The notes under the pieces were generated by a model. The model was not told the origin of the DNA, searched no databases, and worked only from the letters and a program-made list of their open reading frames with translations. Shown in pieces: positions 52,331-60,316 of a stretch of DNA of 64,000 bases. The first letter of the stretch is position 1. Every line of letters begins with the position of its first letter. This stretch comes from Heliorestis acidaminivorans (GTDB taxonomy: Bacteria; Bacillota; Desulfitobacteriia; Heliobacteriales; Heliobacteriaceae). The DNA lies in contig NZ_WBXO01000009.1 in NCBI RefSeq assembly GCF_008933955.1, positions 50,239 to 114,238 of the forward strand, given 5' to 3'. The position numbers were made by a program, and so were the translations under genes.

Positions 52331-52917
52331 GAAAGCCTATAATTGTCTACACCTTATCACTGCCCCGTTTGGTCATTACTATTGTATTATTGACCATTGT
52401 GGGCAATTTTTTATGGTTTAGTCCTTGGGTTCAAAAGATTATATACCCACTACCTCATAAAGAAACAATCTTTAAGTATGCTAGACAAAACGACATAGAT
52501 CCCTACCTAGTGGCCGCCATTATCAGAAGAGAGAGCAAATTTTGGATCTGGGCTGAAAGCCCACAGGGAGCTAAGGGTTTGATGCAATTAATGCCTCAAA
52601 CGGCAGAATGGATCGCACAAGAAATGGACATGAATGATTACAGCCATGACAAGCTTTATGAGCCTCACCGCAACATAAAGATGGGTTGTTGGTATTTAGC
52701 CAACCTTAACAAAGAATTCCAAGGAAACATAATTCTTGTAATTGCCTCTTATAATGGTGGACGAGGCAATGTGCGTCAATGGATAGATGAAAAAGGATGG
52801 ACTGGCCAAGAGCACTCTATAGACATGATTCCCTATCCTGAAACAAGGGCTTATGTAAAAGGTGTTCTTCAAGACTATCAAATATACCGTAACCTATACG
52901 AAAAAGAATCAGATTAG
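52324..52917 (+). CDS. Membrane-anchored lytic transglycosylase
   Basis: The protein has 197 aa. TTG 52324 fits the SD GGGAGGCG with a 6-nt spacer; ATG 52306 lies in the SD. An N-terminal membrane anchor (about residues 12-32) precedes a Slt/MltE-type domain with YARQNDIDPYLVAAIIRRESKFW (catalytic Glu), SPQGAKGLMQLMPQTA and SYNGGRGNVRQW. It cleaves peptidoglycan. It is coupled to coaE. Confidence 0.92.
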   Translation: MLRKPIIVYTLSLPRLVITIVLLTIVGNFLWFSPWVQKIIYPLPHKETIFKYARQNDIDPYLVAAIIRRESKFWIWAESPQGAKGLMQLMPQTAEWIAQEMDMNDYSHDKLYEPHRNIKMGCWYLANLNKEFQGNIILVIASYNGGRGNVRQWIDEKGWTGQEHSIDMIPYPETRAYVKGVLQDYQIYRNLYEKESD

Positions 52918-53037
52918 AAAAATATGGAAGGAATTCTAGAGTCTTTGTGGAATAGTAAATAATGGATATCTCATAAATGCTTCTATACGGGTCATAATAA
53001 GAGAGGCTCTAAGTGATTATGATCTCAAGGTGGCATT

Positions 53038-53724
53038 ATGGGTCAAGAAATTATTGTTATCATATCAAGGACGCTACTCATCTACTTGGCAGTGCTCTTG
53101 ATCATGCGCATTATGGGTAAACGAGAGATAGGACAGCTTTCGCCAGTCGATCTTGTTGTAGCCATAATGATTGCAGAGTTAGCCGCTATTCCCATGGAAG
53201 ATACGGATAAACCACTCTACGCGGCCCTGATACCCATGTTTGTGCTTATGTTTGCGGAAATTGCTTTTTCCTATCTTCAGCTCAAAATACCCCAGACGCG
53301 TGTCTGGCTCAGTGGAAAACCGACTGTTGTCATCAGAGACGGCAAAATACAAGAAAAAGCTATGCGTATGAGTCGTTATAATCTTGACGATTTATTGAGT
53401 CAACTACGTGATCGAAACATTCCCAACATTCAAGATGTGGAGTTTGCTATTCTTGAAACATCTGGTACATTGAGCATTATACCCAAGTCGCAGAAAAGAC
53501 CAGTAACACCTGAAGACTTAGGAATATCGACGGTATATGAGGGTCTACCCGTTCCAATCATCTTAGATGGCCGTATAGAGTTTAGCAACCTCAAGGAACA
53601 CAACTTAGATGAAAATTGGCTCAAAAATGAACTAGCTAACCATGGAGTTGCAGGCTACAAAGATGTCTTTTTTGCTTGTTTAGATAGCCGAGGCAACTTC
53701 TACGTCTGCCCCAAAAAAAACTAA
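53038..53724 (+). CDS. DUF421 family membrane protein (YetF-like)
   Basis: The protein has 228 aa. Three N-terminal helices (about residues 5-25, 35-55, 60-80) with RIMGKREIGQLSPVDLVVAIMIAELA, then a cytoplasmic DUF421 domain with YNLDDLLSQLR and VEFAILETSG(L)L. DUF421 proteins occur in Bacillus spore and other membranes; function is unknown. It lies alone. Confidence 0.9.
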   Translation: MGQEIIVIISRTLLIYLAVLLIMRIMGKREIGQLSPVDLVVAIMIAELAAIPMEDTDKPLYAALIPMFVLMFAEIAFSYLQLKIPQTRVWLSGKPTVVIRDGKIQEKAMRMSRYNLDDLLSQLRDRNIPNIQDVEFAILETSGTLSIIPKSQKRPVTPEDLGISTVYEGLPVPIILDGRIEFSNLKEHNLDENWLKNELANHGVAGYKDVFFACLDSRGNFYVCPKKN

Positions 53725-53762
53725 AAATTGTTAAATTATTTTTCCTCTAATGAATTCTTCAA

Positions 53763-53791
53763 TTGACGAAGCTGGTACAATTCGGTACAAT
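53763..53791 (+). promoter_or_regulatory. Promoter of the GT2 gene
   Basis: TTGACG (53763-53768), 17 nt and TACAAT (53786-53791). It implies a leader of about 80 nt before TTG 53880. Confidence 0.78.
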
Positions 53792-53799
53792 ACATCGAG

Positions 53800-53865
53800 A
53801 TGGTGGAATCCTGATTTTTCCGCCATTGGTAAAGGTCTCTCCCCTTCGCAGGTCTGGGGAAGGGA
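53800..53865 (+). promoter_or_regulatory. Structured 5' leader of the GT2 gene
   Basis: Hairpin one pairs atggtggaa (53800-53808) with ttccgccat (53818-53826), with one G-U. Hairpin two uses tcccc/gggga further on. A Gly-rich SD follows. No known riboswitch class is recognised. Confidence 0.45.
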
Positions 53866-53879
53866 AAGGAGAGTTAAGT

Positions 53880-55124
53880 TTGGAGCTCTGGCAATCACTT
53901 TTTCTTGAGAAATACGATTTCTTCATGGTGCCTTTACAGTTCCTGATCATCTTTTGCACATTCTACTACTTGATCTTGTCGTTATTTGGTTTTCGGAGGA
54001 AAAAAGAAGGGCCTCCAGCACCACCGAGCAAGAGTTTTGCCCTTGTAGTAGCGGCTCACAATGAAGAGGCCGTTATAGGACCACTAGTAGAGAACTTAAA
54101 AGAACTAGATTATCCCAAAGAACTCTACGAGATTTTTATTGTAGCCGACAACTGCAGTGACCGTACCGCTCTTATAGCAAGAGAGGCAGGGGCACAAGTA
54201 CATGAGAGGTTCAATAAGGAACAACGAGGAAAAGGTTATGCCCTAGAGTGGATGTTTGAAAAGATTTTTCACATGGAACGGCAATATGATGCTGTTGTGA
54301 TTTTTGATGCCGACAATCTGGTCAAGCCTAATTTTTTAAGGGAAATGAACACTAAACTTACAGAAGGCCACCAGATTATACAGTGCTATCTTGATTCGAA
54401 GAATCCTTTTGATACCTGGGTAACAGCGACTTTCTCCATTGCCTTCTGGCATATTAACCGATTAATTCAGCTCGCTCGTTACAATCTTGGCTTATCCAAC
54501 ATCCTTGGCGGTACTGGAATGTGTATCTCTACCGAAACACTTCGTAAGTATGGTTGGGGTGCTACTTCTCTAACAGAAGATCTAGAGTTTTCCATGAAGG
54601 CGCTCTTAAATGGTGTCAAAACCACTTGGGCTCATGGAGCAGTTATCTACGATGAGAAACCCTTAAAGTTTAAGCAATCTTGGAATCAGCGCAAACGATG
54701 GGCTCAAGGTCATGTCGATTGCTTCTTCCGTTATTTTCCGCAACTTCTGTGGAAAGGATTGCGTACAGGAAACTTTTCCATGCTTGACGGCGCTATTCAT
54801 TTGTTCCAACCAGCTTTAGTCGTAATCGTTACATTCTTTTTAACCCTTAATTTCTTTTTACACGGTTCTTATACACAACTTTTTGGTCTAATGAATGAGC
54901 TGAGTTTGTGGCAACTTTTATCTTATGTACAACTAGCTCTCCCCTTTGCGGCTTTGTTGTTAGATAAAGTTGATCGACGAGCTTATAAGTGGGTATTGCT
55001 CTATCCATTCTTTATCTACACCTGGGTGCCTATTGTTTTTCTTGGTTTTTTACACCGCAACAAAAGAGAATGGAGTCATACCGTGCATACGAGAGGACTC
55101 TCTTACAATGAAGTTGTTAAATAG
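53880..55124 (+). CDS. Family 2 glycosyltransferase, membrane-bound
   Basis: The protein has 414 aa; TTG 53880 follows AAAGGAGA, and the upstream frame is leader sequence. N-terminal helix (about residues 15-35), GT2 domain with VVAAHNEEAVIGPLV, IVADNCSDRT, FDADNLVKPNFL, TEDLEFSMKAL and QRKRWAQGH. Several C-terminal helices (about 300-400) form a channel-like part. It resembles processive polysaccharide synthases (hyaluronan/cellulose-synthase-like); the product is unknown. No cyclic-di-GMP PilZ domain is seen. Confidence 0.88.
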   Translation: MELWQSLFLEKYDFFMVPLQFLIIFCTFYYLILSLFGFRRKKEGPPAPPSKSFALVVAAHNEEAVIGPLVENLKELDYPKELYEIFIVADNCSDRTALIAREAGAQVHERFNKEQRGKGYALEWMFEKIFHMERQYDAVVIFDADNLVKPNFLREMNTKLTEGHQIIQCYLDSKNPFDTWVTATFSIAFWHINRLIQLARYNLGLSNILGGTGMCISTETLRKYGWGATSLTEDLEFSMKALLNGVKTTWAHGAVIYDEKPLKFKQSWNQRKRWAQGHVDCFFRYFPQLLWKGLRTGNFSMLDGAIHLFQPALVVIVTFFLTLNFFLHGSYTQLFGLMNELSLWQLLSYVQLALPFAALLLDKVDRRAYKWVLLYPFFIYTWVPIVFLGFLHRNKREWSHTVHTRGLSYNEVVK

Positions 55125-55156
55125 GAAGGCGAAAGTCTTCCTATTTCGACTTTTTA
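55119..55156 (+). terminator. Terminator of the GT2 gene
   Basis: Stem aaataggaag/cttcctattt (55119-55128 and 55137-55146), then a T-rich tract. Confidence 0.85.
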
Positions 55157-55250
55157 ACACAAATTATTGTTTATTTTTTCGCTATGTTTGGTATAATAAA
55201 CAAGGTTTAAGACCAAAACTTAACTATATCGTATTTGGAGGAATGGTGTC

Positions 55251-55709
55251 ATGCTACCCGTACCCAAAAAGTATTTCATCACAGCTGCATCAGCAGAAGG
55301 AAAGAGCAAGTTAACGGCCTTTGACAATGCCTTACTGAAAGCAGGCATAGGTAATGTCAATCTGGTGCGGGTCAGCAGTATTCTGCCCCCCGAGGCTGAA
55401 TTTGCACCTGGTATGAAGATTCCCCCAGGTTCTTTAGTACCAACAGCCTATGGCTCTATTGTTTCAGAGATTCCAGGGGAAACAATCTCTGCTGCCATCG
55501 CCGTCGGTGTCTCCGAAGAGAGCTTTGGTGTTATCATGGAGTTTACTGGAAAATGTTCCAAAGAAGAAGCTGAAGCTACCATTACCCGTATGGTTAAGGA
55601 AGCTTTTGAAGTTCGAGCTATGGAACTGAAAGAGATCAAAGTTAACGCTGTGGAACATAAAGTAGAGAAAATCGGTTGTGCCTTTGCGGCCGCCCCATTG
55701 TGGTATTAA
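55251..55709 (+). CDS. pdaD: Pyruvoyl-dependent arginine decarboxylase
   Basis: The protein has 152 aa. The autocleavage site giving the pyruvoyl group is in VRVSSILPPEA (Ser-Ser). GMKIPPGSLVPTAYGSI and FTGKCSKEEAEATI are typical of PdaD. It makes agmatine from arginine. The gene leads a block with speE and speB, so polyamine synthesis is the probable role. A strong hairpin separates it from speE. Confidence 0.95.
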   Translation: MLPVPKKYFITAASAEGKSKLTAFDNALLKAGIGNVNLVRVSSILPPEAEFAPGMKIPPGSLVPTAYGSIVSEIPGETISAAIAVGVSEESFGVIMEFTGKCSKEEAEATITRMVKEAFEVRAMELKEIKVNAVEHKVEKIGCAFAAAPLWY

Positions 55710-55748
55710 TCGAACCGATCGTTCTCTCTAAAAAAGGTTGTTTTTAAC

Positions 55749-55779
55749 AAAAGGCTTTGCCACGGCAAAGCCTTTTTGT
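55749..55779 (+). terminator. Terminator after pdaD
   Basis: Stem aaaaggctttg.../...caaagcctttt with a T run at 55773-55777; it partly separates pdaD from speE-speB. Confidence 0.9.
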
Positions 55780-55849
55780 AAAATAATGAGAAAAATTAAG
55801 CGTAAGAAGAGCTTTAAGCAAAGCTTTTCGTAAAGGATGGATAGTTGTT

Positions 55850-56689
55850 ATGTCAGGAATGTGGTTTACAGAAGAACAGACAGCTAATATTCGTTTTGGC
55901 TGTCGGATTCGTGATATATTGCACAGTGAGAAAACAGACTTTCAAGATTTAGCTGTTATAGATACTTTACAGTGGGGTCGTATGCTTCTATTAGATAATC
56001 TGGTCATGACTACAGACAAAGACGAGTTTGTCTACCATGAAATGATCAGCCATGTAGCTATGAACAGTCATCCCAATCCCCAGAAAGTATTGGTCATTGG
56101 TGGCGGCGATGGCGGTACTATTCGAGAAGTAGTGAAGCACGAGAAAGTAGAAAAAGCTGTACTATGTGAGATTGATGGACAAGTTATCGAAGCATCGAAA
56201 AAGTACTTTCCCGAGATTGCTTCCGTATTAACAGGTCATCCCAAAGTCGAAATTTTAGTTGCTGATGGTATCAAGCATGTAAAAGAAATGAAAGAAGAGT
56301 ACGATGTCATTCTTGTTGACTCTAGCGAGCCTATTGGCCCTGGTGCTGTTCTTTTTACTGCAGAATTTTATCAAGCTGTTTCCGACGCCTTAAAGCCTGA
56401 TGGTATTATGGTAGCTCAGACAGAGTCTCCTTTTTATAATCAGGAATTAATTCAAACAGTCTTCCCTACGATTAACTCTATTTTCCCTATTACTAAGCTT
56501 TACCTTGCTTCCATTCCAACTTATCCATCAGGTCTGTGGAGCTTTACAATAGGCTCTAAGAAGTATGACCCTGAACAAGTTAATGCAGAAGAAATGGTTG
56601 ATCTTGATACCAAATATTACACTCCCAGCCTTCATAAAGCGGCTTTTGCCTTGCCAAGATTTGTTCGGAAATTAACGGAGGGCAAATAA
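55850..56689 (+). CDS. speE: Spermidine synthase (aminopropyltransferase)
   Basis: The protein has 279 aa. SAM-type fold with VLVIGGGDGGTIREVVKH, EID..VIEASKKYFP, and DVILVDSSEP.GP. MTTDKDEFVYHEM matches SpeE. It transfers an aminopropyl group from decarboxylated SAM to putrescine or agmatine. It lies 2 nt before speB, so the two form an operon with pdaD upstream. Confidence 0.95.
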   Translation: MSGMWFTEEQTANIRFGCRIRDILHSEKTDFQDLAVIDTLQWGRMLLLDNLVMTTDKDEFVYHEMISHVAMNSHPNPQKVLVIGGGDGGTIREVVKHEKVEKAVLCEIDGQVIEASKKYFPEIASVLTGHPKVEILVADGIKHVKEMKEEYDVILVDSSEPIGPGAVLFTAEFYQAVSDALKPDGIMVAQTESPFYNQELIQTVFPTINSIFPITKLYLASIPTYPSGLWSFTIGSKKYDPEQVNAEEMVDLDTKYYTPSLHKAAFALPRFVRKLTEGK

Positions 56690-56691
56690 GT

Positions 56692-57549
56692 TTGAACAGA
56701 TATCTAGAAAGACTTACAGGCTTTATGGGTGCTACAGAAGATTACGCAGAAGCTGATGTAGTGCTCGTAGGGATACCTATGGATTTTACTGTTAGCTTTC
56801 GGCCCGGTTCACGTATGGGTCCACAGCAGATTCGTTTGGTTTCCTATGGTATTGAAGAATATAGCGTCTATCAAGACAAAGATCTTATTGACAAGAAATA
56901 TTTTGATGGTGGCGATATAGCTTTACCTTTTGGTAATGTTACTGGTTCTTTAGAGCGTATTGAAGAAGTGACGGCAGAGCTACTGCGAGATGGTAAGCGT
57001 CCCTTGTTCATAGGCGGTGAACATCTCGTAACTTATCCCATTATCAAACCTTTTGCTAAGCAATACGACAACCTAGCAGTAATTCACTTTGATGCACATG
57101 CTGATTTAAGAACAGACTACATGGGCGAAAGTAACTCTCATGCTACTGTCATCCGCAAAGTCGTTGATCTAATCGGTGGCGATAATGTATACCAGTTTGG
57201 AATTCGTTCCGGTACAAGAGATGAATTTGCCTTTGCCCGTGAACATACCAATATGTATGTTGATGAAATTTTTCCTGCTCTTCAGCAAGTGGTAGAGAAG
57301 CTACAAGGTCGGCCCGTCTATGTTACTTTAGATGTAGACGTTCTTGATCCTGCCTATGCTCCGGGAACAGGCACACCTGAACCTGGTGGTTGTACGCCTC
57401 GTGAAATATTCGAAGCTATGCGTGTCTTAGGAGCGCTTAACGTTGTAGGATTCGATCTCGTAGAAGTTGCCCCATCAGCTGACTTATCAGATCGGACAGC
57501 CCTATTAGCGGCTAAAGTAATTCGAGAAGCCATTTTGTCTTTCTGGTAA
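56692..57549 (+). CDS. speB: Agmatinase (ureohydrolase)
   Basis: The protein has 285 aa, TTG 56692. Mn-binding motifs are GGEHLVTYPI, IHFDAHADLRTDY and TLDVDVLDPAYAPGTGTPEPGG. Ureohydrolases of this type hydrolyse agmatine to putrescine, but N1-aminopropylagmatine is also possible. It follows speE directly. Confidence 0.93.
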   Translation: MNRYLERLTGFMGATEDYAEADVVLVGIPMDFTVSFRPGSRMGPQQIRLVSYGIEEYSVYQDKDLIDKKYFDGGDIALPFGNVTGSLERIEEVTAELLRDGKRPLFIGGEHLVTYPIIKPFAKQYDNLAVIHFDAHADLRTDYMGESNSHATVIRKVVDLIGGDNVYQFGIRSGTRDEFAFAREHTNMYVDEIFPALQQVVEKLQGRPVYVTLDVDVLDPAYAPGTGTPEPGGCTPREIFEAMRVLGALNVVGFDLVEVAPSADLSDRTALLAAKVIREAILSFW

Positions 57550-57562
57550 ACTTTTCTTTTAG

Positions 57563-57614
57563 CCTTCATGAAAGAAGCAGTGAGATTACTGAGATTCTTT
57601 CATGAAGGTATTTT
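57563..57614 (+). terminator. Long hairpin after speB, probable terminator
   Basis: A perfect 14-bp stem (57563-57576 with 57595-57608) with inner cagt/actg, followed by a weak T-rich tract. Confidence 0.75.
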
Positions 57615-57733
57615 CTATAGATATTGTTAAGCTGTTTTCTATAGAAATTGTTGTGATTATTCAGGATTTCACTGCCTATCGAGGCTTTGTGTTTTGGCTT
57701 AAGAAAAAAATCGAAATAACCAGAAAAAAACAT

Positions 57734-57763
57734 TTGACGAGAACACTCAGCATGAGGTATAAT
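57734..57763 (+). promoter_or_regulatory. Promoter of the tRNA-Asp/Phe/Gly cluster
   Basis: TTGACG (57734-57739), 18 nt and TATAAT (57758-57763), with the first tRNA 18 nt later. Confidence 0.85.
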
Positions 57764-57780
57764 TCTTTTTGTCGCGAAGG

Positions 57781-57857
57781 GGAGCTGTGGTGTAGAGGCC
57801 TAACATGCCTGCCTGTCACGCAGGAGACCGCGGGTTCGAATCCCGTCAGCTCCGCCA
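57781..57857 (+). tRNA. tRNA-Asp (GTC)
   Basis: A full cloverleaf with anticodon GTC in the ctgtcac loop, TTCGAAT T-loop, and encoded CCA end. Acceptor ggagctg pairs with cagctcc. Confidence 0.97.
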
Positions 57858-57865
57858 TCTAATTC

Positions 57866-57941
<76 letters not shown>

Positions 57942-57946
57942 TTCTC

Positions 57947-58021
57947 GCGGGAATAGCTCAGTGGTAGAGCATCGCCTTGCCAAGGCGAGGGTCGCGAGTT
58001 CGAATCTCGTTTCCCGCTCCA
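57947..58021 (+). tRNA. tRNA-Gly (GCC)
   Basis: Anticodon GCC in cttgccaag, D-arm AGCTCAGTGGTAGAGC, TTCGAAT T-arm, encoded CCA. Confidence 0.97.
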
Positions 58022-58034
58022 TTTCAATAAAGGA

Positions 58035-58057
58035 AGCCACCGCGAAGGTGGCTTTTT
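58035..58057 (+). terminator. Terminator of the tRNA cluster
   Basis: Stem agccacc/ggtggct (58035-58041 and 58047-58053) with loop gcgaa, followed by TTTT. Confidence 0.92.
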
Positions 58058-58090
58058 ATAACCAGTCGACGACCGTCGACAAGGCCTTTA

Positions 58091-58324
58091 TCAATGGAAA
58101 CGCCGTTTGGCAATGACACGATACTCATTACCATCGTGAGAGCCTTGAGGCTGATAGTCGAAGCCTTGAAGGCGCAAGAACTCGAAGACTCTATCTTGCT
58201 GGTGAGCATCTTTGGCATCCATGATGATGACTAACTCGTCATGTCTGTCGAGTTCTCTAATTCTGTCAGATAAGATAGCTAGTTGATCTGTCGCTGGTGT
58301 TACCTCGATATAATGGGTGGGCAT
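58091..58324 (-). CDS. Small hypothetical protein
   Basis: The protein has 77 aa; ATG 58324 lies 7-8 nt after AGGAGGTG. No family was recognised. It begins MPTHYIEVTP, has a helix LAILSDRIRELDRHDELVIIMDA, and ends in the basic RVIAKRRFH. It has no membrane segment or Cys. The strand-helix pattern hints at a small alpha/beta fold. It lies between two tRNA units. Confidence 0.7.
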   Translation of the reverse strand: MPTHYIEVTPATDQLAILSDRIRELDRHDELVIIMDAKDAHQQDRVFEFLRLQGFDYQPQGSHDGNEYRVIAKRRFH

Positions 58325-58392
58325 AATATCACCTCCTGTTATCAACTAGTCTTGCTTATAGAAAGATTAATGAACCTGGTTTTATTTTCTTG

Positions 58393-58421
58393 TTGACGAC
58401 ATGGCTATTCTGTAGTATACT
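58393..58421 (+). promoter_or_regulatory. Promoter of tRNA-Leu
   Basis: TTGACG (58393-58398), 17 nt and TATACT (58416-58421). Confidence 0.83.
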
Positions 58422-58470
58422 AACTCTTGTGGTTGAAACAAGACTGCTAACCAAGCAGGAATATTATTAT

Positions 58471-58558
58471 GCGAGTGTGGCGGAACAGGCAGACGCAACG
58501 GACTTAAAATCCGTCGCCCCAAAAGGGCGTATCGGTTCGACTCCGATCACTCGCACCA
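58471..58558 (+). tRNA. tRNA-Leu (TAA)
   Basis: Anticodon TAA in acttaaaat, long variable arm (cgccccaaaagggcg), TTCGACT T-arm, encoded CCA. Confidence 0.97.
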
Positions 58559-58572
58559 CTACATAACTAATG

Positions 58573-58607
58573 AAAGACCTCTGATTATTGAATCAGAGGT
58601 CTTTTTT
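58573..58607 (+). terminator. Terminator after tRNA-Leu
   Basis: Perfect 14-bp stem aaagacctctgatt/aatcagaggtcttt with 4-nt loop, T run. Confidence 0.95.
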
Positions 58608-58657
58608 GTGTTGATTTCCTGTTTTTTTATTTTTTTGCTTATAGGACAGGATTTTCT

Positions 58658-59344
58658 TTATTGGCCTTTATAGAAAGGATTACGCCACTCCATCAAGACT
58701 GCATTATGGCAGGATTCTTCATCCTCGAGGTAATTAGAAAGGACTGCCACAGGCATTCGTCCACAACGAAGCAAGAAGGAGACAACAGGATCATGGAAAT
58801 CTCCTCTTAATAGAGCCGCTAAGTATTCTTCAGCCGTCATTTCTTGGCTTTTCTTATGGTAACCAGGCATACGACTACCGCCTAGCAGGCGTTGTAAACG
58901 CAGATGAACAACAACATCGTACATAGATAACATTAACCACTTACCTAGCCCTAATTTTCTATAGAGTGGGCTTATACAGATATCGACGACATATAGCGTA
59001 TTGCCCTGAGGTGTATGGTTTCTGATATAGCCACTATCGGTTATTTCCTCCCAAGTATGTTGCGGGTGAGCGGGATCGTAGGAAACGATTAGGCCTGTCA
59101 TAGAACCGGCAATTCTTCCATCTACCTCAACGCATAAAGCGCCTTCGGGAAAAAGGCTAATGTGATTTTCTAACTGTTCTTGATTCCACCACAACTCCGA
59201 AGGAAAGGGTGGTGGAAAACTTTCCTGTTGAATACGAATTAAGCCTTCGAAATCTTCTTTTCCATAATTGCGAATCAACACTTTATGGTGTTTTTGACCG
59301 TCATAAACATAAAGTTCCTTATGCATAAAAGGCATGAATATCAC
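58658..59344 (-). CDS. GNAT-family N-acetyltransferase
   Basis: The protein has 228 aa, GTG 59344 (SD AAGGA, 6-nt gap). GNAT signs: LRIQQESFPPPFP-like IRIQQESF, LCVEVDGRIAGSMTG, VDICISPLYRKLGLGKWLM. It lies 18 nt after a nitrilase-type gene. In Bacillus YhcX both domains are fused in one protein with the GNAT part first; here they are two genes with the nitrilase gene first. Substrate is unknown. Confidence 0.86.
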   Translation of the reverse strand: MIFMPFMHKELYVYDGQKHHKVLIRNYGKEDFEGLIRIQQESFPPPFPSELWWNQEQLENHISLFPEGALCVEVDGRIAGSMTGLIVSYDPAHPQHTWEEITDSGYIRNHTPQGNTLYVVDICISPLYRKLGLGKWLMLSMYDVVVHLRLQRLLGGSRMPGYHKKSQEMTAEEYLAALLRGDFHDPVVSFLLRCGRMPVAVLSNYLEDEESCHNAVLMEWRNPFYKGQ

Positions 59345-59362
59345 ATCCGATCCTTGATGTCT

Positions 59363-60223
59363 TTAATCTTGAAAAGAAGGATATAGATCGATTCTTCGAT
59401 CTTGCCAGGTTCTTACAGAACCTTTTTCTCGCATTTCATAAAGTAGAGATAGATCGAGATCGCCTGTTACAGTCATATCAGCATTTATGATGCCTTCGAC
59501 CATAATACCACGAGGTGGAAAAGGTACATCATTAGGTGTAATAAGCGCTCCTTGACCATAATTAGCACGCATAAAGTCAATATTGGGCAAAGAACCTACA
59601 GTACCTGTATTTACAATGTAGACTTGGTTTTCAATAGCTCGAGCATGACAGCAGTAGCGTACGCGATAAAAACCTTGTTCGTTATCAGTGCAAGAAGGGC
59701 AAAGAATAAGATCAGCTCCTTTTGCTCTAACCATACGAACGACTTCAGGGAACTCAATGTCATAGCATGTCAGCAAAGCTACCTTGCCTTTTTCTGTATC
59801 AAAAACAGAAAGACTATTACCTTCTGTCATATTCCAGGCTTTTTTTTCTGATGGGGTAATATGCAGTTTAGGTTGTTGAGAAATAGTACCATCAGGATGG
59901 AAGAGGAAAGCCACGTTTAATAAACGTTCTCCTTCGCTGATAACATGAGTTCCGGCGGCAATAATCATCTTATATTGACTAGCTAAAGTCTTAAAATAAG
60001 CAATATATTGGTCGGTAAAGCTAGGTAAATCTTGAATAGTCATCGAAGACCCATCTTTTCTACCTATAGAAAGTAGTTGTGTAGTTAAGAATTCAGGGAA
60101 TAAGATAACTTCGCTTTCAAACTCTTCGGCCGTCTTTACATAGTGAAGTACTTGAGCCTTAAAATCATCAAAGCTACTAATTCGTTGTAAATAGTACTGT
60201 ACAGCTGATACTCTCAATCGCAT
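59363..60223 (-). CDS. Carbon-nitrogen hydrolase (nitrilase superfamily)
   Basis: The protein has 286 aa; ATG 60223 (SD GAGAGGAG) is preferred over TTG 60226. The catalytic triad Glu (ILFPEFLT), Lys (QPKLHITPSE) and Cys (LTCYDIEFPEV) is visible. It hydrolyses a C-N bond in an unknown amide. It is paired with the GNAT gene. Confidence 0.9.
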   Translation of the reverse strand: MRLRVSAVQYYLQRISSFDDFKAQVLHYVKTAEEFESEVILFPEFLTTQLLSIGRKDGSSMTIQDLPSFTDQYIAYFKTLASQYKMIIAAGTHVISEGERLLNVAFLFHPDGTISQQPKLHITPSEKKAWNMTEGNSLSVFDTEKGKVALLTCYDIEFPEVVRMVRAKGADLILCPSCTDNEQGFYRVRYCCHARAIENQVYIVNTGTVGSLPNIDFMRANYGQGALITPNDVPFPPRGIMVEGIINADMTVTGDLDLSLLYEMREKGSVRTWQDRRIDLYPSFQD

Positions 60224-60257
60224 CAAAAAATACTCCTCTCTTAACTATATAGTTGTT

Positions 60258-60296
60258 CAAAAAAAGAGCCTACTCTCTGAGTAAGACTCTTTTTTA
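60258..60296 (-). terminator. Terminator of the GGDEF gene
   Basis: Stem with aaaaagag/ctcttttt outer arms and tactc/gagta inner arms; A tract at the minus-strand end. Confidence 0.75.
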
Positions 60297-60316
60297 GGTA
60301 TAACTAGCCTGTCAGC

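Noticed and set aside
53763..53879. Upstream extension of the GT2 protein
   Set aside because: It lies over a promoter and structured leader; the ribosome binding site favours TTG 53880.
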